A program made the position numbers and the translations under genes. A DNA stretch of 64,000 bases from assembly GCF_040744945.1 (NCBI RefSeq), contig NZ_CP160453.1, positions 2,976,001 through 3,040,000 on the forward strand, in the 5' to 3' direction. The notes beneath the pieces were generated by a model. That model did no database searches. It had not been told where the DNA came from and saw only the letters and a program-made list of their open reading frames with translations. This DNA comes from Saccharothrix sp. HUAS TT1. GTDB lineage: Bacteria > Actinomycetota > Actinomycetes > Mycobacteriales > Pseudonocardiaceae. Below, one piece after another: positions 8,407 to 17,527 of the stretch; position 1 is the first letter of the stretch, and each line of letters begins with the position of its first letter.

Positions 8407-9168
8407 ATGCGGCTCGCCGCGTTGTTGATGACTTTGATGATGGCTCTCCCGGGCGCGGCCGCGGCGGACGAGCGCGTGGTGGACGTCCGGGTGGTCGGTG
8501 GCGACCGGGTGTCGATCGAGGAGCACCCGTGGGTGGTGTACCTGACCGACAGCGGCGGCAACCAGTTCTGCGGCGGCACGCTGGTGGCGCCGACCAAGGT
8601 CGTCACGGCCGCGCACTGCGCCGTGGCCCGGACGCCGCGCAACACCAGGGTCGTGGTGGGTCGGGAGGACCGCCGGAGCAGCGCGGGCCGGGTCGTGCGG
8701 CTGGACGACATCTGGATCCACCCGGACTACGTGACGGCGGACCAGGGCGCGGACGTCGCGGTGCTGACGCTGCGCGACGGGGTGGAGCAGGAGCCGCTGC
8801 CGCTCGCCCACGAGTCCGACCGGGCGCTGTACGAGGCGGGCACGGAGGGCCGGGTGTTCGGCTGGGGCCGGACCAGCGAGCAGGGGTCGGCGTCGCGCTA
8901 CCTGCTGGCCGCGACCGTGCCGGTGGTGGCGGACGCCGACTGCCGCCGCGCGTACCTCCAGTACGACCCGGACGAGATGACGTGCGCCGGCTACCCGGAG
9001 GGTGGCGTGGACACCTGCCAGGGCGACTCGGGCGGCCCGTTCGTGGCCGGCGGGAAGCTGATCGGCGTCACCTCGTGGGGTGAGGGTTGCGCCCGGGAGG
9101 ACCGGCCGGGCGTCTACTCGAAGATCGCCGCCTACGCCGACGCGATCGAGGAGCAGGTGGTCGCCTGA
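8407..9168 (+). CDS. Secreted trypsin-like serine protease (S1)
   Basis: A 253-residue extracellular chymotrypsin-fold protease. It has a signal peptide (residues 1 to about 20, ending GAAAA), a short propeptide and a mature start at VVGGDRVS. The catalytic triad is His70 (TAAHC), Asp116 (DVAVLTL) and Ser208 (GDSGGP). Asp202, six residues before the Ser, predicts trypsin specificity for Lys/Arg. Cysteines are placed for the usual disulphides. It is one of three such proteases in the window. The strong ribosome-binding site AGGAGGAGGGG lies in a hairpin. Confidence 0.95.
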   Translation: MRLAALLMTLMMALPGAAAADERVVDVRVVGGDRVSIEEHPWVVYLTDSGGNQFCGGTLVAPTKVVTAAHCAVARTPRNTRVVVGREDRRSSAGRVVRLDDIWIHPDYVTADQGADVAVLTLRDGVEQEPLPLAHESDRALYEAGTEGRVFGWGRTSEQGSASRYLLAATVPVVADADCRRAYLQYDPDEMTCAGYPEGGVDTCQGDSGGPFVAGGKLIGVTSWGEGCAREDRPGVYSKIAAYADAIEEQVVA

Positions 9169-9174
9169 CCTGGC

Positions 9175-9211
9175 GGCGTGCGGACCCCCGGGCCGCGGGG
9201 GTCCGCACGCC
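9175..9211. terminator. Bidirectional terminator hairpin
   Basis: A perfect 16-bp stem (9175-9190 with 9196-9211) encloses a 5-base loop, between the convergent protease and LysE genes. It lacks a U-run on either side, as is common for actinomycete terminators. Confidence 0.8.
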
Positions 9212-9225
9212 GGACCGGGAGGGCG

Positions 9226-9831
9226 TCAGAGCACGAGCCCGACCGACATGGTCAGGAACACCGCCGCGCACACCGCGTCCAGCGCCGTGGTCACGCCGGG
9301 GCGGCGCAGCGACCCGGCCACCCGCGCCGCGGCCACCACGATGGTCAGCTCCCACAGCGCGGCCAGCCCGAGGAACACGGCGGCGAGCACGCCGAGCTGG
9401 AACGCCGGGTCGCCCGTGCCGATGAACTGCGGCAGGAACGCCAGGGAGAACAGCAGCATCTTCGGGTTGGTGATGTTGGTCAGGAAGCCCTGCCGGAACG
9501 GCCGGGGCGCGACCGCCGCCACCTCGCCGCCCGTCCGCCGCAGCAGGCCGCGGGTGATCGTCACCGCCAGGTACAGCAGGTAGGCCGCGCCGATCCAGCG
9601 CAGACCGGTCAGCACGGCGGGGTAGCGGGCGATCACCACGCCCAGGCCCGAGATCACCAGGGCCACCTGGACGAACGCCGCGGTGTGGATGCCCGCCAGC
9701 GCCAGCAGCCCGGCCCGCGTGCCGGACCGCACCGAGGTGCGCAGCAGCAGGAAGGCGTCCACGCCGGGGGTCAGCACGACCACCGCGCAGGCGATCAGGA
9801 ACGCCGGCAGCTGGGTGAAGTCCAGGTGCAT
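9226..9831 (-). CDS. LysE/RhtB family amino-acid exporter
   Basis: A 201-residue inner-membrane exporter with six hydrophobic segments. Family signatures are present: TPGVDAFLLLRTSVRSG after the first helix, LRWIGAAYLLYLA in helix three, and the cytosolic FRQGFLTNITNPKMLLFSLAFLPQF. Members export lysine, threonine, homoserine or related amino acids; substrate specificity cannot be read here. ATG at 9831 is chosen because GGGAGG lies directly upstream; the ATG at 9846 would overlap that site. No regulator is adjacent. Confidence 0.93.
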   Translation of the reverse strand: MHLDFTQLPAFLIACAVVVLTPGVDAFLLLRTSVRSGTRAGLLALAGIHTAAFVQVALVISGLGVVIARYPAVLTGLRWIGAAYLLYLAVTITRGLLRRTGGEVAAVAPRPFRQGFLTNITNPKMLLFSLAFLPQFIGTGDPAFQLGVLAAVFLGLAALWELTIVVAAARVAGSLRRPGVTTALDAVCAAVFLTMSVGLVL

Positions 9832-10007
9832 GGAAACCTCCCTCATGATCCGGACAGATCGTCGTGATCTGTCTCACTTACCGTCGAATCTTCGGTCAGC
9901 TTGCATACTAACAACAGATTTTCCGGTTTCCATCCCCCGGTGCGGCCGATGTGACCGGTCCGCTACGGTCGGTGTCCGCTCGACCACTTGTCGTAGAGGG
10001 GTGCTCC

Positions 10008-10730
10008 ATGCGCATCAGCGCTCCGGTCTTCGCGGTTCTCGTGCTGGTCCTGTCCGCGCTGCCCGCGGACGCGATCGTGGGCGGCCGGGAGGCGCCCGCG
10101 ACACCGTGGGCGGTGGCGCTGTTCGACGCGGCGGGCAACTTCTTCTGCGGCGGCGCGCTGATCGCGCCGGACAAGGTCGTCACCGCCGCGCACTGCACGG
10201 TCGAGCGGACCGCGCTCGGCAAGCGGGACCGGGGACCGGCCGACCTGGTGGTGGTCGCCGGCCGGACCGACCTGCGGGCCAAGACCGGCCGGACGGCCGA
10301 CGTGGTCGCGGTATGGCGGCACCCCGCGTTCACCGGCGTGTCCACCGGCGACGACGTGGCCACCCTCACCCTCGCCGCGCCGCTGCCGTACCAGCCGATC
10401 CGGGTCGCCGACGCCACGTCCGGCCTGGCCCGGGTCTACGGCTGGGGCCGGACCGGCGAGCTGAGCGCGCCGAGCGGGCGGCTGCGCGAGGTCGACCTGC
10501 CGATCCGCGCCGACGCCGAGTGCGCGGCGGCCGTGCCGGACTACCGGCCGGGCGGGATGCTGTGCGCGGGCTACCCGGAGGGCGGCAAGGACGCCTGCGA
10601 GGGCGACTCCGGCGGGCCGCTCACGGTGGCGGGCGAGCTGGTCGGCGTCGTGTCGTACGGCCGCGGCTGCGCGCGCCCCGGTCAGCCCGGCGTCTACACG
10701 CGGCTGAGCCGGTACCGGGACCAAATCTGA
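10008..10730 (+). CDS. Secreted trypsin-like serine protease without a propeptide
   Basis: A 240-residue S1 protease. The signal peptide (residues 1-22) ends in ADA and is directly followed by IVGG, the mature N-terminus that normally appears only after zymogen cleavage. The triad residues visible are His62 (TAAHC) and Ser201 (GDSGGP), with the Asp in the DDVATLTL strand; Asp195 in the S1 pocket predicts trypsin specificity. ATG is preceded by AGAGGGG. Signal-peptidase cleavage alone could therefore make active enzyme, unlike its two paralogues here. Confidence 0.95.
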   Translation: MRISAPVFAVLVLVLSALPADAIVGGREAPATPWAVALFDAAGNFFCGGALIAPDKVVTAAHCTVERTALGKRDRGPADLVVVAGRTDLRAKTGRTADVVAVWRHPAFTGVSTGDDVATLTLAAPLPYQPIRVADATSGLARVYGWGRTGELSAPSGRLREVDLPIRADAECAAAVPDYRPGGMLCAGYPEGGKDACEGDSGGPLTVAGELVGVVSYGRGCARPGQPGVYTRLSRYRDQI

Positions 10731-10750
10731 GACTGTGGTACCAAAGCGGG

Positions 10751-11209
10751 GTGCGCTCACCCCAGTACCCGGCGACGTTGCGCCGGCAGTGGTCGTCGGA
10801 CCTGACGTCCGCCCAGCTCTACGCCGTGCTCAAGCTGCGCGTCGACGTGTTCGTGGTGGAGCAGAACTGCCCCTACCCGGAACTGGACGGGCGCGACCTG
10901 GAGCCGGGCACCCGGCACTTCTGGCTGGCGGCCGACGGCTCGGCCACGCCCCTGGCCTACCTGCGGCTGCTGGAGGAGCCGGGCGGCGGGTTCCGCATCG
11001 GCCGGGTCTGCACCGCCCGCGCCGCCCGCGGCCTGGGGTGCAGCCGGCGGTTGGTGGAGGCGGCGCTGGCCGAGGTCGGGACGGCGGAGTGCGTGCTGGA
11101 CGCGCAGACCTACGTGGCCGACTTCTACGCGTCGTTCGGCTTCCGGCCGCAGGGCGCGGAGTTCATCGAGGACGGGATACCGCACCTGCGGATGCGCCGG
11201 TCTCCGTGA
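10751..11209 (+). CDS. GNAT N-acetyltransferase, ElaA family
   Basis: A 152-residue acetyl-CoA-dependent acetyltransferase. It follows Ela[25 protein letters not shown] near the N-terminus, [25 protein letters not shown] as the CoA-binding region, and [20 protein letters not shown] at the C-terminus. The acceptor substrate is unknown for the family. The GTG start at 10751 lies 20 bases after the protease stop and has no convincing ribosome-binding site. The 3' end overlaps bioF convergently by 47 bases. Confidence 0.9.
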   Translation: MRSPQYPATLRRQWSSDLTSAQLYAVLKLRVDVFVVEQNCPYPELDGRDLEPGTRHFWLAADGSATPLAYLRLLEEPGGGFRIGRVCTARAARGLGCSRRLVEAALAEVGTAECVLDAQTYVADFYASFGFRPQGAEFIEDGIPHLRMRRSP

Positions 11210-12341
11210 TCACCCGCACGGCGCGCTCGACGTCGCCCCCGGTCAGGTCGGCGCGGGCGGTCAGGCGGAGCCGGGAGATCCGGTCGGGCACCGACGGAGG
11301 CCGGAAGCAGCCGACGACGACGCCCTGGGCGCGGCACGCCTCGGCCCAGTCGAACGCGGCCTCGGGCGAGGGCGCCTGCACGGACACGACGGCCGCCGTC
11401 GGGGCGCTGACCCGCAGGCCCTTCTCCTTCAGCCGGAACGCGAGCTCCTGGGCGACCTCCAGCGCCCGCGCGGGCCGTTCCGGCTCCTCGCGCAGCACCT
11501 TCAGCGCGGCCAGCGACGCCGCCGCGCTGGCCGGCGCGAGCCCGGTGTCGAAGATGAACGTGCGCGCGGTGTCGACCAGGTGCTTGATCACCCGGCTCGG
11601 GCCGAGCACCGCGCCGCCCTGCGCGCCGAGCGACTTGGACAGCGTCACCGTGGTCACCACGTCGGGCGCCTTGGCCAGGCCCGCCGCGTGCACCGCGCCG
11701 CGACCGCCGTCACCGAGCACGCCGAGGCCGTGCGCGTCGTCCACGACCAGCGCGGCGTCGTGCTCGCGGCAGGCCGCGGCCAGTTCGGCCAGCGGCGCGA
11801 GGTCGCCGTCCACGGAGAACACCGAGTCGGTCACCACCAGCGCGCGCCTCTTGCCTCGGGTGGCCAGGGCGTGCGTGACCTGGTCGACGTCGCAGTGCCC
11901 GGCGACCACGACGTCCGCCTTGGACAACCTGGTGCCGTCGATCAGCGAGGCGTGGATGTGCTGGTCGGCGACGATCGCCGTGCCGGGTCCGGTCAACGCG
12001 GTCAGCGCGCCGAGGTTCGCCGCGTAGCCCGAGGAGAACACCAGCGCCGACTGCGCGCCGCAGAAGTTCGCCAGCTCGTACTCCAGCTCGGTGTGCAGCT
12101 CGGTGGAGCCGGTGACCAGCCGCGAGCCGGTCGAACCGGCGCCCCAGCGCAGCGAGGCCGCCGCGGCGGCGCCGGTCACCCGCTTGTCGCGGGCCAGGCC
12201 GAGGTAGTCGTTGGAGGCCAGGTCGAGGTTCGTCGAGTCGGCCGGGCGCGGTCGGACCCGGCGGGCCAGACCGGCCTTCGCGCGGGCCTCGGCCCGCGTG
12301 TCGATCCAGTCGAACACCGAGTCACCTGTGCGCACGCTCAC
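11163..12341 (-). CDS. bioF: 8-amino-7-oxononanoate synthase (biotin synthesis)
   Basis: A 392-residue PLP enzyme that condenses pimeloyl thioester with L-alanine to give 8-amino-7-oxononanoate, the first ring-forming step of biotin synthesis. Alpha-oxoamine synthase features are [29 protein letters not shown], the [12 protein letters not shown]sp that contacts the PLP ring, and [11 protein letters not shown] with Schiff-base Lys236. The start is GTG ([12 protein letters not shown]); GACACT and six bases precede it, consistent with a leaderless start. No bioA, bioD or bioB is nearby. A P450 gene is divergent, 36 bases away. Confidence 0.92.
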   Translation of the reverse strand: MSVRTGDSVFDWIDTRAEARAKAGLARRVRPRPADSTNLDLASNDYLGLARDKRVTGAAAAASLRWGAGSTGSRLVTGSTELHTELEYELANFCGAQSALVFSSGYAANLGALTALTGPGTAIVADQHIHASLIDGTRLSKADVVVAGHCDVDQVTHALATRGKRRALVVTDSVFSVDGDLAPLAELAAACREHDAALVVDDAHGLGVLGDGGRGAVHAAGLAKAPDVVTTVTLSKSLGAQGGAVLGPSRVIKHLVDTARTFIFDTGLAPASAAASLAALKVLREEPERPARALEVAQELAFRLKEKGLRVSAPTAAVVSVQAPSPEAAFDWAEACRAQGVVVGCFRPPSVPDRISRLRLTARADLTGGDVERAVRVITETGASAGAVSRPR

Positions 12342-12377
12342 GCCGGCAGTGTCGCATCCGGCCGCTACGGTGCCGGC

Positions 12378-13610
12378 GTGGACCTCTTCCAGCCGGAGCC
12401 TGCCGACCTGCGCTCGCTGCGCGAGGACGCGCCGGTCCACCGGGACGAGCGCACCGGGTTGTGGCTGGTCAGCCGCTACCACGACGTGCGCGCGGTGCTG
12501 GCCGACCCGGTCCGCTTCCGGCCGGACAACGCGCTGACCGCGGTGGTCGGCATGCCGGGGCCGGTGCTGCGGGAGCTGGCCAGGGCCGGGTTCTCGCTGC
12601 CGCCGACGCTGGCCAACAACGGCACCGGCACGCACGCCGCCCTGCGCCGGCTGGTGGCCGGGTTCCTCACCCCGGCGCGGGTCGCGGCGATGGGGCCGCG
12701 GATCGCCGAGCTGGTCGCCGCCCGGCTGGCCGGCCTGTCCGGGCGGGTCGACCTGCACCCGGTGCTGGCCCGCGACCTGCCCGCGGTCGTGCTGCTGGAG
12801 GTCATGGGCATCCGGGACGTCGACGTCGACGCGCTCAAGGCGTGGAGCACGGCGTCGTTGGAGCTGTTCTGGGGTGACGTGACGGTGGCGCGGCAGCACG
12901 AGCTGGCCCGCCCGGCGGCCGGGTTCCACCGGTGGCTGACCGCCCGGGTCAAGGCCGCCGACCCGGCCGGCGACGACCTGTTCGGCGCGCTGCGGGCGCA
13001 GGGCGTGCCGGTCCGGGACGCGGCCGGCCTCTGCTACTTCCTGCTGATCGCGGGCCAGGAGACGACGACGCAGCTGCTGTGCTCGGCGTTCCACGCGGTG
13101 CTGCGGCACGGCGACCTGTGGTCCCGGCTCGACGAGCCGGGCATGGCCGCCGCGTGCGTGGAGGAGGTGCTGCGGCGCGACCCGCCGGTGAGCACGTGGC
13201 GGCGGGTCGCCGCCGAGCCGGTCACCCTCTCGGGGGTGGCCGTCCCGGCGGGCGCCCCGCTGCTGCTGATGCTCGCGGGCAGCGGCTCGGACCCGGAGGT
13301 CTTCGCCGACCCCGAGCGGTTCTGCCCGGCCAGGCCGAACGCCCGCAAGCACCTGGCGTTCGGCCACGGCAGGCACTTCTGCCTCGGCGCGGGCCTGGCC
13401 AGGCTGGAGGCGGAGGTGGTGCTGCGGGAGACCGCGCGGCGGTTCCCGGACCTGCGCCTGGCCTCGACCGGACCGCCGCCGATGCTGGGCCTGCTGTCGT
13501 TCCGCGCGCCGCTGGCCGTCCCGGTCGAGCTAGGGGACCAGGACGAGCTTGCCGGTGGTGGCGCGGCTCTCCAGCAGTTCGTGGGCGCGGACGGCGTCGG
13601 CCAGCGGTAG
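12378..13610 (+). CDS. Cytochrome P450
   Basis: A 410-residue soluble class I bacterial P450. Signatures are the I-helix [13 protein letters not shown], the EVLRRDPP Glu-x-x-Arg motif, and the heme loop [17 protein letters not shown] with axial Cys335. It needs ferredoxin and a reductase, not encoded nearby. The substrate is unknown. The start is GTG with TACGGT and six bases upstream, a leaderless signature. After APLAVPVEL, where P450s usually end, about 25 residues continue into sequence antisense to the quinone reductase, so the natural stop may have been lost. Confidence 0.93.
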   Translation: MDLFQPEPADLRSLREDAPVHRDERTGLWLVSRYHDVRAVLADPVRFRPDNALTAVVGMPGPVLRELARAGFSLPPTLANNGTGTHAALRRLVAGFLTPARVAAMGPRIAELVAARLAGLSGRVDLHPVLARDLPAVVLLEVMGIRDVDVDALKAWSTASLELFWGDVTVARQHELARPAAGFHRWLTARVKAADPAGDDLFGALRAQGVPVRDAAGLCYFLLIAGQETTTQLLCSAFHAVLRHGDLWSRLDEPGMAAACVEEVLRRDPPVSTWRRVAAEPVTLSGVAVPAGAPLLLMLAGSGSDPEVFADPERFCPARPNARKHLAFGHGRHFCLGAGLARLEAEVVLRETARRFPDLRLASTGPPPMLGLLSFRAPLAVPVELGDQDELAGGGAALQQFVGADGVGQR

Positions 13611-14429
13611 CGCCTCGCCGAGCACCGGGCGCACGTCGAGGTCGAAGGCGCGTCGGGTGTTGTCCGGCGTCATGGGGTTGCCGAAGCCGACCAGGGCGAC
13701 GCCCTTGCGGAACACGTCGGCCGCGCCCACGTCCACCAGCTCGCCGCTGGCGAAGCCGTACACGACGAACCGGCCGACGCCGTCGCGCAGCAGCTCGAAC
13801 GACTGCCGCCCGACCGCGCCGCCGACCGAGGACAGCGCCACGTCCACCGGCTCGACCCGGGTGGGCCAGTCCGGCTCGCCGTAGTCGACGACCTCGTGCG
13901 CGCCCAGTTCGCGGGCCAGCGCCAGCTTCTCCGCGCCCCGCGCGGCGGCCACCACCGTCGCGCCCTCCCGGGCCGCCAGCTGGACCAGCAGGCTGCCGAC
14001 GCCGCCGGCCGCCGCCTCGACCAGCACCCGCTCACCGGCGACGAGCCGGGCCGCGCCCATCGCGGCCACCGCCGTCGCGCCCTGCATGTGCAGCGCCAGC
14101 GCCTCGTGGTCGGTGACGCCGTCGGGCACCTGGAGCGCGTCCTCGGGCAGCAGGGCCTGCTCGGCGTAGCCCTGGCCCTGCGCGAACCCGATCAGCCGCC
14201 TGCCGTCGGCGGTCACGCCGACCACCTCGCCGCCGAGCGCGCCGGGCGTGAGGTCGAGCCAGGGCACGACCCCGCCGGCCTTGCCCGACCGGATGACCGT
14301 CTCGCCGTAGTTCAGCCCGATCGCCGTGACGCGGACCAGCACCTGACCGGGTCCGGCGACCGGGTCGGGCACCTCTTCGACGCCGAGCACGTCCGCCGGA
14401 CCGAACTCGTGGAACCGCACCGCGCGCAC
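13530..14429 (-). CDS. Zinc-free MDR family NADPH:quinone reductase-like protein
   Basis: A 299-residue medium-chain dehydrogenase/reductase of the quinone oxidoreductase group. It has the N-terminal GroES-like fold ([20 protein letters not shown]), [13 protein letters not shown], and the nucleotide-binding motif [16 protein letters not shown]. Zinc ligands of alcohol dehydrogenases are absent. It probably reduces quinones or enones with NADPH. The GTG start has GAGGAGG four bases upstream. A strong palindrome lies in the upstream region. The 3' end overlaps the P450 reading frame by 81 bases on the other strand. Confidence 0.92.
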   Translation of the reverse strand: MRAVRFHEFGPADVLGVEEVPDPVAGPGQVLVRVTAIGLNYGETVIRSGKAGGVVPWLDLTPGALGGEVVGVTADGRRLIGFAQGQGYAEQALLPEDALQVPDGVTDHEALALHMQGATAVAAMGAARLVAGERVLVEAAAGGVGSLLVQLAAREGATVVAAARGAEKLALARELGAHEVVDYGEPDWPTRVEPVDVALSSVGGAVGRQSFELLRDGVGRFVVYGFASGELVDVGAADVFRKGVALVGFGNPMTPDNTRRAFDLDVRPVLGEALPLADAVRAHELLESRATTGKLVLVP

Positions 14430-14447
14430 CGAGCCTCCTCGCAACCT

Positions 14448-14468
14448 GAATGGACCAGTGGTCCGTTC
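14448..14468. promoter_or_regulatory. Palindromic operator candidate upstream of the quinone reductase
   Basis: A 21-bp dyad, GAAtGGACC-AGT-GGTCCgTTC, has one mismatched pair and is centred about 29 bases upstream of the reductase GTG. Its form (GGACCAnTGGTCC) is typical of TetR-family operators. No regulator gene is adjacent, so the binding protein is unknown. Confidence 0.6.
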
Positions 14469-14704
14469 TTCCGTCGGCTACCACAACGGACTGCCGGCCC
14501 GCTCCTGTCAAGCGCCGGCCGAAGAGGGTCCGCCGGGCCGTGGTGGACGAGAGGGTGGTCACGTTCGCGGGCGCCCTGTTCGACCACGTGCTGGCCGCGC
14601 TGCCGCTGGTCGCCGCGCCGGAGCGGGTGTCCGGGCGTGCTTCGGGCACGGGCGGGTGTGATCTCCCTCGCCCGCGAGGCGCCGGCCGGGGACTTGGAGC
14701 CCGC
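14469..14704. other. Intergenic stretch, nothing recognised
   Basis: This part of the 445-bp gap between the quinone reductase and the chelatase gene holds no supported gene. An open frame is present but has no homologous-looking motif and is disrupted on the way to the riboswitch. The stretch presumably includes the promoter of the cobalamin operon. Confidence 0.5.
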
Positions 14705-14862
14705 CGGGCGAAGTGCGACGATGCCCAGGCTGTAGAGGGGGTGCGCGAGGAAGCCGGTGCGAATCCGGCACGGTCCCGCCACTGTGACCGGACCGAGGAG
14801 CCGGGAGTCAGGAACTCGACCCCCGACTCATCGACCGGACACGGGCGTGGACACCCGAGGAA
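14705..14862 (+). promoter_or_regulatory. Cobalamin (B12) riboswitch
   Basis: The core is readable: GAGGAAgCCGGTGcGAATCCGGC (14747-14769), then CGGTCCCGCCACTGT with the B12 box GCCACTGT at 14778-14785, then GGAGCCGGGAGTCAGGAAC. These are the invariant segments of the AdoCbl riboswitch class. Outer boundaries are approximate. It precedes the chelatase-cobO-cobB-cobM-cobL-cbiG operon and should reduce its expression when cobalamin is plentiful, probably by occluding the AGGAAGGA ribosome-binding site at the end of the element. Confidence 0.93.
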
Positions 14863-14874
14863 GGACACCGCCGC

Positions 14875-16860
14875 ATGGGCGCGCGTTTCCCCTTTTCCGC
14901 TGTCGTCGGCCACGACGACCTCCGCACGGCCCTGTTGCTCAACGCCGTGCACCCCGCTATCGGCGGGGTGCTGGTGCGAGGTGAGAAGGGCACCGCGAAG
15001 TCGACCGTGGTGCGCGCCCTCGCCGCGCTGCTCCCCGAGCTGGACGTGGCGCCGGGCTGCCGGTTCGGCTGCGACCCGGCGGCGCCGGCCGACTGCCCCG
15101 ACGGCCCGCACGACCAGGGCTCGCAACGGCGCCCGGCGCGGCTGGTGGAGCTGCCGGTCGGCGCGACCGAGGACCGGTTGATCGGCTCGCTGGACCTGGA
15201 GCGCGCGCTGACCGAGGGCGTCCGCGCCTACCAGCCCGGCCTGCTCGCCGCCGCGCACCGGGGCGTGCTGTACGTGGACGAGGTCAACCTCCTGCACGAC
15301 CACCTGGTCGACCTGCTGCTCGACGCCGCCGCCATGGGTCGCGCGCACGTCGAGCGCGAGGGCGTGTCCGTGTCGCACGCCGCGTCGTTCCTCCTGGTGG
15401 GCACGATGAACCCGGAGGAGGGCGAGCTGCGCCCGCAGCTGCTGGACCGCTTCGGCCTCGCGGTCGCGGTCCGCGCCGCGCGGGACGTGCCGACCCGGGC
15501 CGAGGTGGTGCGGCGGCGGCTGGCCTACGAGGCCGACCCCGACGGGTTCGCCGCCCGCTGGGCCGAGGCGGACGCCGAGCTGGCCCGCCGGATCGTCGCG
15601 GCCCGCGACCGGCTGCCCGGCGTGCTGCTGCCGGACGCGGAGCTGCGCCGCATCGCGGGCATCTGCGCCGCGTTCGAGGTGGACGGGATGCGGGCGGACC
15701 TCGTGGTGGCCCGCACGGCGACCGCGCACGCCGCCTGGCGCGGCGCGGCCGAGGTGGCGGAGGAGGACGTGGAGGCGGCCGTGCGGCTGGCGCTGCCGCA
15801 CCGCAAGCGCCGCGACCCGTTCGACGAGCCGGGCCTGGAGGAGGAGCAGCTGAACGACGCCCTCCAGCAGGGCGCCGACGCCGCCCAGGAACCCCCGGAC
15901 GACCCCGAAGGACCCGACGACGGCGGCCCGGACGACGGTGGTCCCGACGACGGCGGCGGCCCGGACGGTGGCGGCTCGGTCCCGCCCGACGAGCCGTCGG
16001 AGTCCACTCCGGACGGTCGGGGCGGCGGCTCGGCCGAGCGGTCGCACGCCCCCGCGCCCGCGTTCCGCGCCCGGCTGCTGCAGGTACCGGGCGTCGGCGA
16101 GGGCGCGCCGGGCAAGCGCTCCCGCGCCCGGGCCCGCACCGGCCGGGTGGTCCGCTCGTCCACTGTGGACGGAACCGGGCTGCACCTCCTCGGCACGCTC
16201 GCCGCCGCCGCGCCGCACCAGACCGCCCGCGGCAGGCGGGGCCCCGGCCTGGAGCTGCGCGGCGCGGACCTGCGGCTGTCGGTCCGCGAGGGCAAGGAGG
16301 GCAACCTCGTGCTGTTCGTGGTCGACGCGTCCGGCTCGATGGCCGCCCGGCAGCGGATGTCGGCGGTCAGCGGCGCGGTGATCTCCCTGCTCCGCGACGC
16401 CTACCAGCGGCGCGACAAGGTCGGCGTGGTGACGTTCCGCGGCCGGGAGGCCCGGGTCGCCCTGCCGCCGACGAACTCGGTGGACGCGGCGGCGGCCAGG
16501 CTGCGCGCGCTGCGCACCGGCGGCCGGACCCCGCTGGCGGACGGCCTGCTGCGGGCCCGCCGCGTGCTGGAGGTGGAACGGGTCCGCGACCCCCGCCGCC
16601 GGCCGCTGCTGGTGCTGCTCACCGACGGCCGCGCGACGGCCGCGGGCACCGGCGGCGACCCGCTGCGGGACGCGTTGCGCGCGGCCGGGCTGGTGGCCGC
16701 CGACGGCGTGGCGTCCGTCGTGGTCGACTGCGAGCACGGCCCGATCCGGCTCGGCCTGGCCGCCGCGGTGGCAGGTGCTCTCGGGGCGGCGTGCCTGCGC
16801 CTGGAGGAGCTGTCCGCGGACCAGGTCGCCGGCGTCGTGCGCGCCGCGCGGGCCGCGTGA
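14875..16860 (+). CDS. Fused BchI/BchD-type chelatase ATPase subunit (cobaltochelatase)
   Basis: A 661-residue AAA+ ATPase with a C-terminal von Willebrand A domain. It has the I-subunit Walker [10 protein letters not shown] (Lys42), Walker [11 protein letters not shown], and sensor region [22 protein letters not shown] long Asp/Pro/Gly-rich linker (about 345-385) follows, then a MIDAS motif DASGS starting at Asp484. In B12-making actinobacteria such fusions act with CobN to insert cobalt into hydrogenobyrinate diamide. CobN is not in the window. It is first gene of the riboswitch-controlled operon; the ATG is preceded by AGGAAGGA. Confidence 0.92.
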   Translation: MGARFPFSAVVGHDDLRTALLLNAVHPAIGGVLVRGEKGTAKSTVVRALAALLPELDVAPGCRFGCDPAAPADCPDGPHDQGSQRRPARLVELPVGATEDRLIGSLDLERALTEGVRAYQPGLLAAAHRGVLYVDEVNLLHDHLVDLLLDAAAMGRAHVEREGVSVSHAASFLLVGTMNPEEGELRPQLLDRFGLAVAVRAARDVPTRAEVVRRRLAYEADPDGFAARWAEADAELARRIVAARDRLPGVLLPDAELRRIAGICAAFEVDGMRADLVVARTATAHAAWRGAAEVAEEDVEAAVRLALPHRKRRDPFDEPGLEEEQLNDALQQGADAAQEPPDDPEGPDDGGPDDGGPDDGGGPDGGGSVPPDEPSESTPDGRGGGSAERSHAPAPAFRARLLQVPGVGEGAPGKRSRARARTGRVVRSSTVDGTGLHLLGTLAAAAPHQTARGRRGPGLELRGADLRLSVREGKEGNLVLFVVDASGSMAARQRMSAVSGAVISLLRDAYQRRDKVGVVTFRGREARVALPPTNSVDAAAARLRALRTGGRTPLADGLLRARRVLEVERVRDPRRRPLLVLLTDGRATAAGTGGDPLRDALRAAGLVAADGVASVVVDCEHGPIRLGLAAAVAGALGAACLRLEELSADQVAGVVRAARAA

Positions 16861-16912
16861 CGGCACGACCGGCCCACCCCACCACCACCCGAGTCGCGTA
16901 GGAGCGTCGAAA

Positions 16913-17527
16913 GTGCCCCAAGGTCAACCGTCCGTCGTGCCCGCCGACGGCCTCACCACCAGGCAGCGCCGCAACCGACCGCTGGTCGTGCTGCACACCG
17001 GCGAGATGAAGGGCAAGTCCACCGCCGCCTTCGGCCTGGCCCTGCGCGGCTGGAACCAGGGCTGGTCCATCGGCGTGTTCCAGTTCGTGAAGTCGGCCAG
17101 GTGGAAGGTCGGCGAGGAGTCGGCGTTCCGCGCCCTCGGCAGGCTGCACGAGCAGACCGGCGAGGGAGGTCCGGTCGAGTGGCACAAGATGGGCGAGGGC
17201 TGGTCCTGGACCCGCAAGCAGGGCAGCGAGGACGACCACGCCGCCGCCGCCCGCGAGGGCTGGCAGGAGATCGCCCGCCGGCTGGCGGCCGGGCGGCACG
17301 GCCTGTACGTGCTCGACGAGTTCACCTACCCGCTGCACTGGGGCTGGGTCGACGTGGCCGAAGTCGTCGACACCCTGAAGAACCGGCCCGGGCACCAGCA
17401 CGTCGTCATCACCGGCCGGCACGCTCCCGCCACACTGGTCGACGCCGCCGACCTGGTGGTGGAGATGACCAAGGTCAAGCACCCCATGGACGCGGGTCAG
17501 AAGGGGCAGAAGGGGATCGAGTGGTGA
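16913..17527 (+). CDS. cobO: Cob(I)yrinic acid a,c-diamide adenosyltransferase
   Basis: A 204-residue CobO/BtuR family enzyme that transfers the adenosyl group from ATP to the cobalt of corrinoids. The P-loop is TGEMKGKSTAAFG; VFQFVKSARWKVGEE and LYVLDEFTYPLHWGWVD are family hallmarks. The GTG start has TAGGAG eight bases upstream. It lies 52 bases after the chelatase gene and overlaps cobB by four bases (GTGA), implying translational coupling. Confidence 0.95.
   Translation: MPQGQPSVVPADGLTTRQRRNRPLVVLHTGEMKGKSTAAFGLALRGWNQGWSIGVFQFVKSARWKVGEESAFRALGRLHEQTGEGGPVEWHKMGEGWSWTRKQGSEDDHAAAAREGWQEIARRLAAGRHGLYVLDEFTYPLHWGWVDVAEVVDTLKNRPGHQHVVITGRHAPATLVDAADLVVEMTKVKHPMDAGQKGQKGIEW

Noticed and set aside
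14032..16866. A 944-codon minus-strand open frame opposite the chelatase gene
   Set aside because: Shadow frame in GC-rich DNA; the plus strand carries a clear AAA+/VWA protein and the riboswitch.
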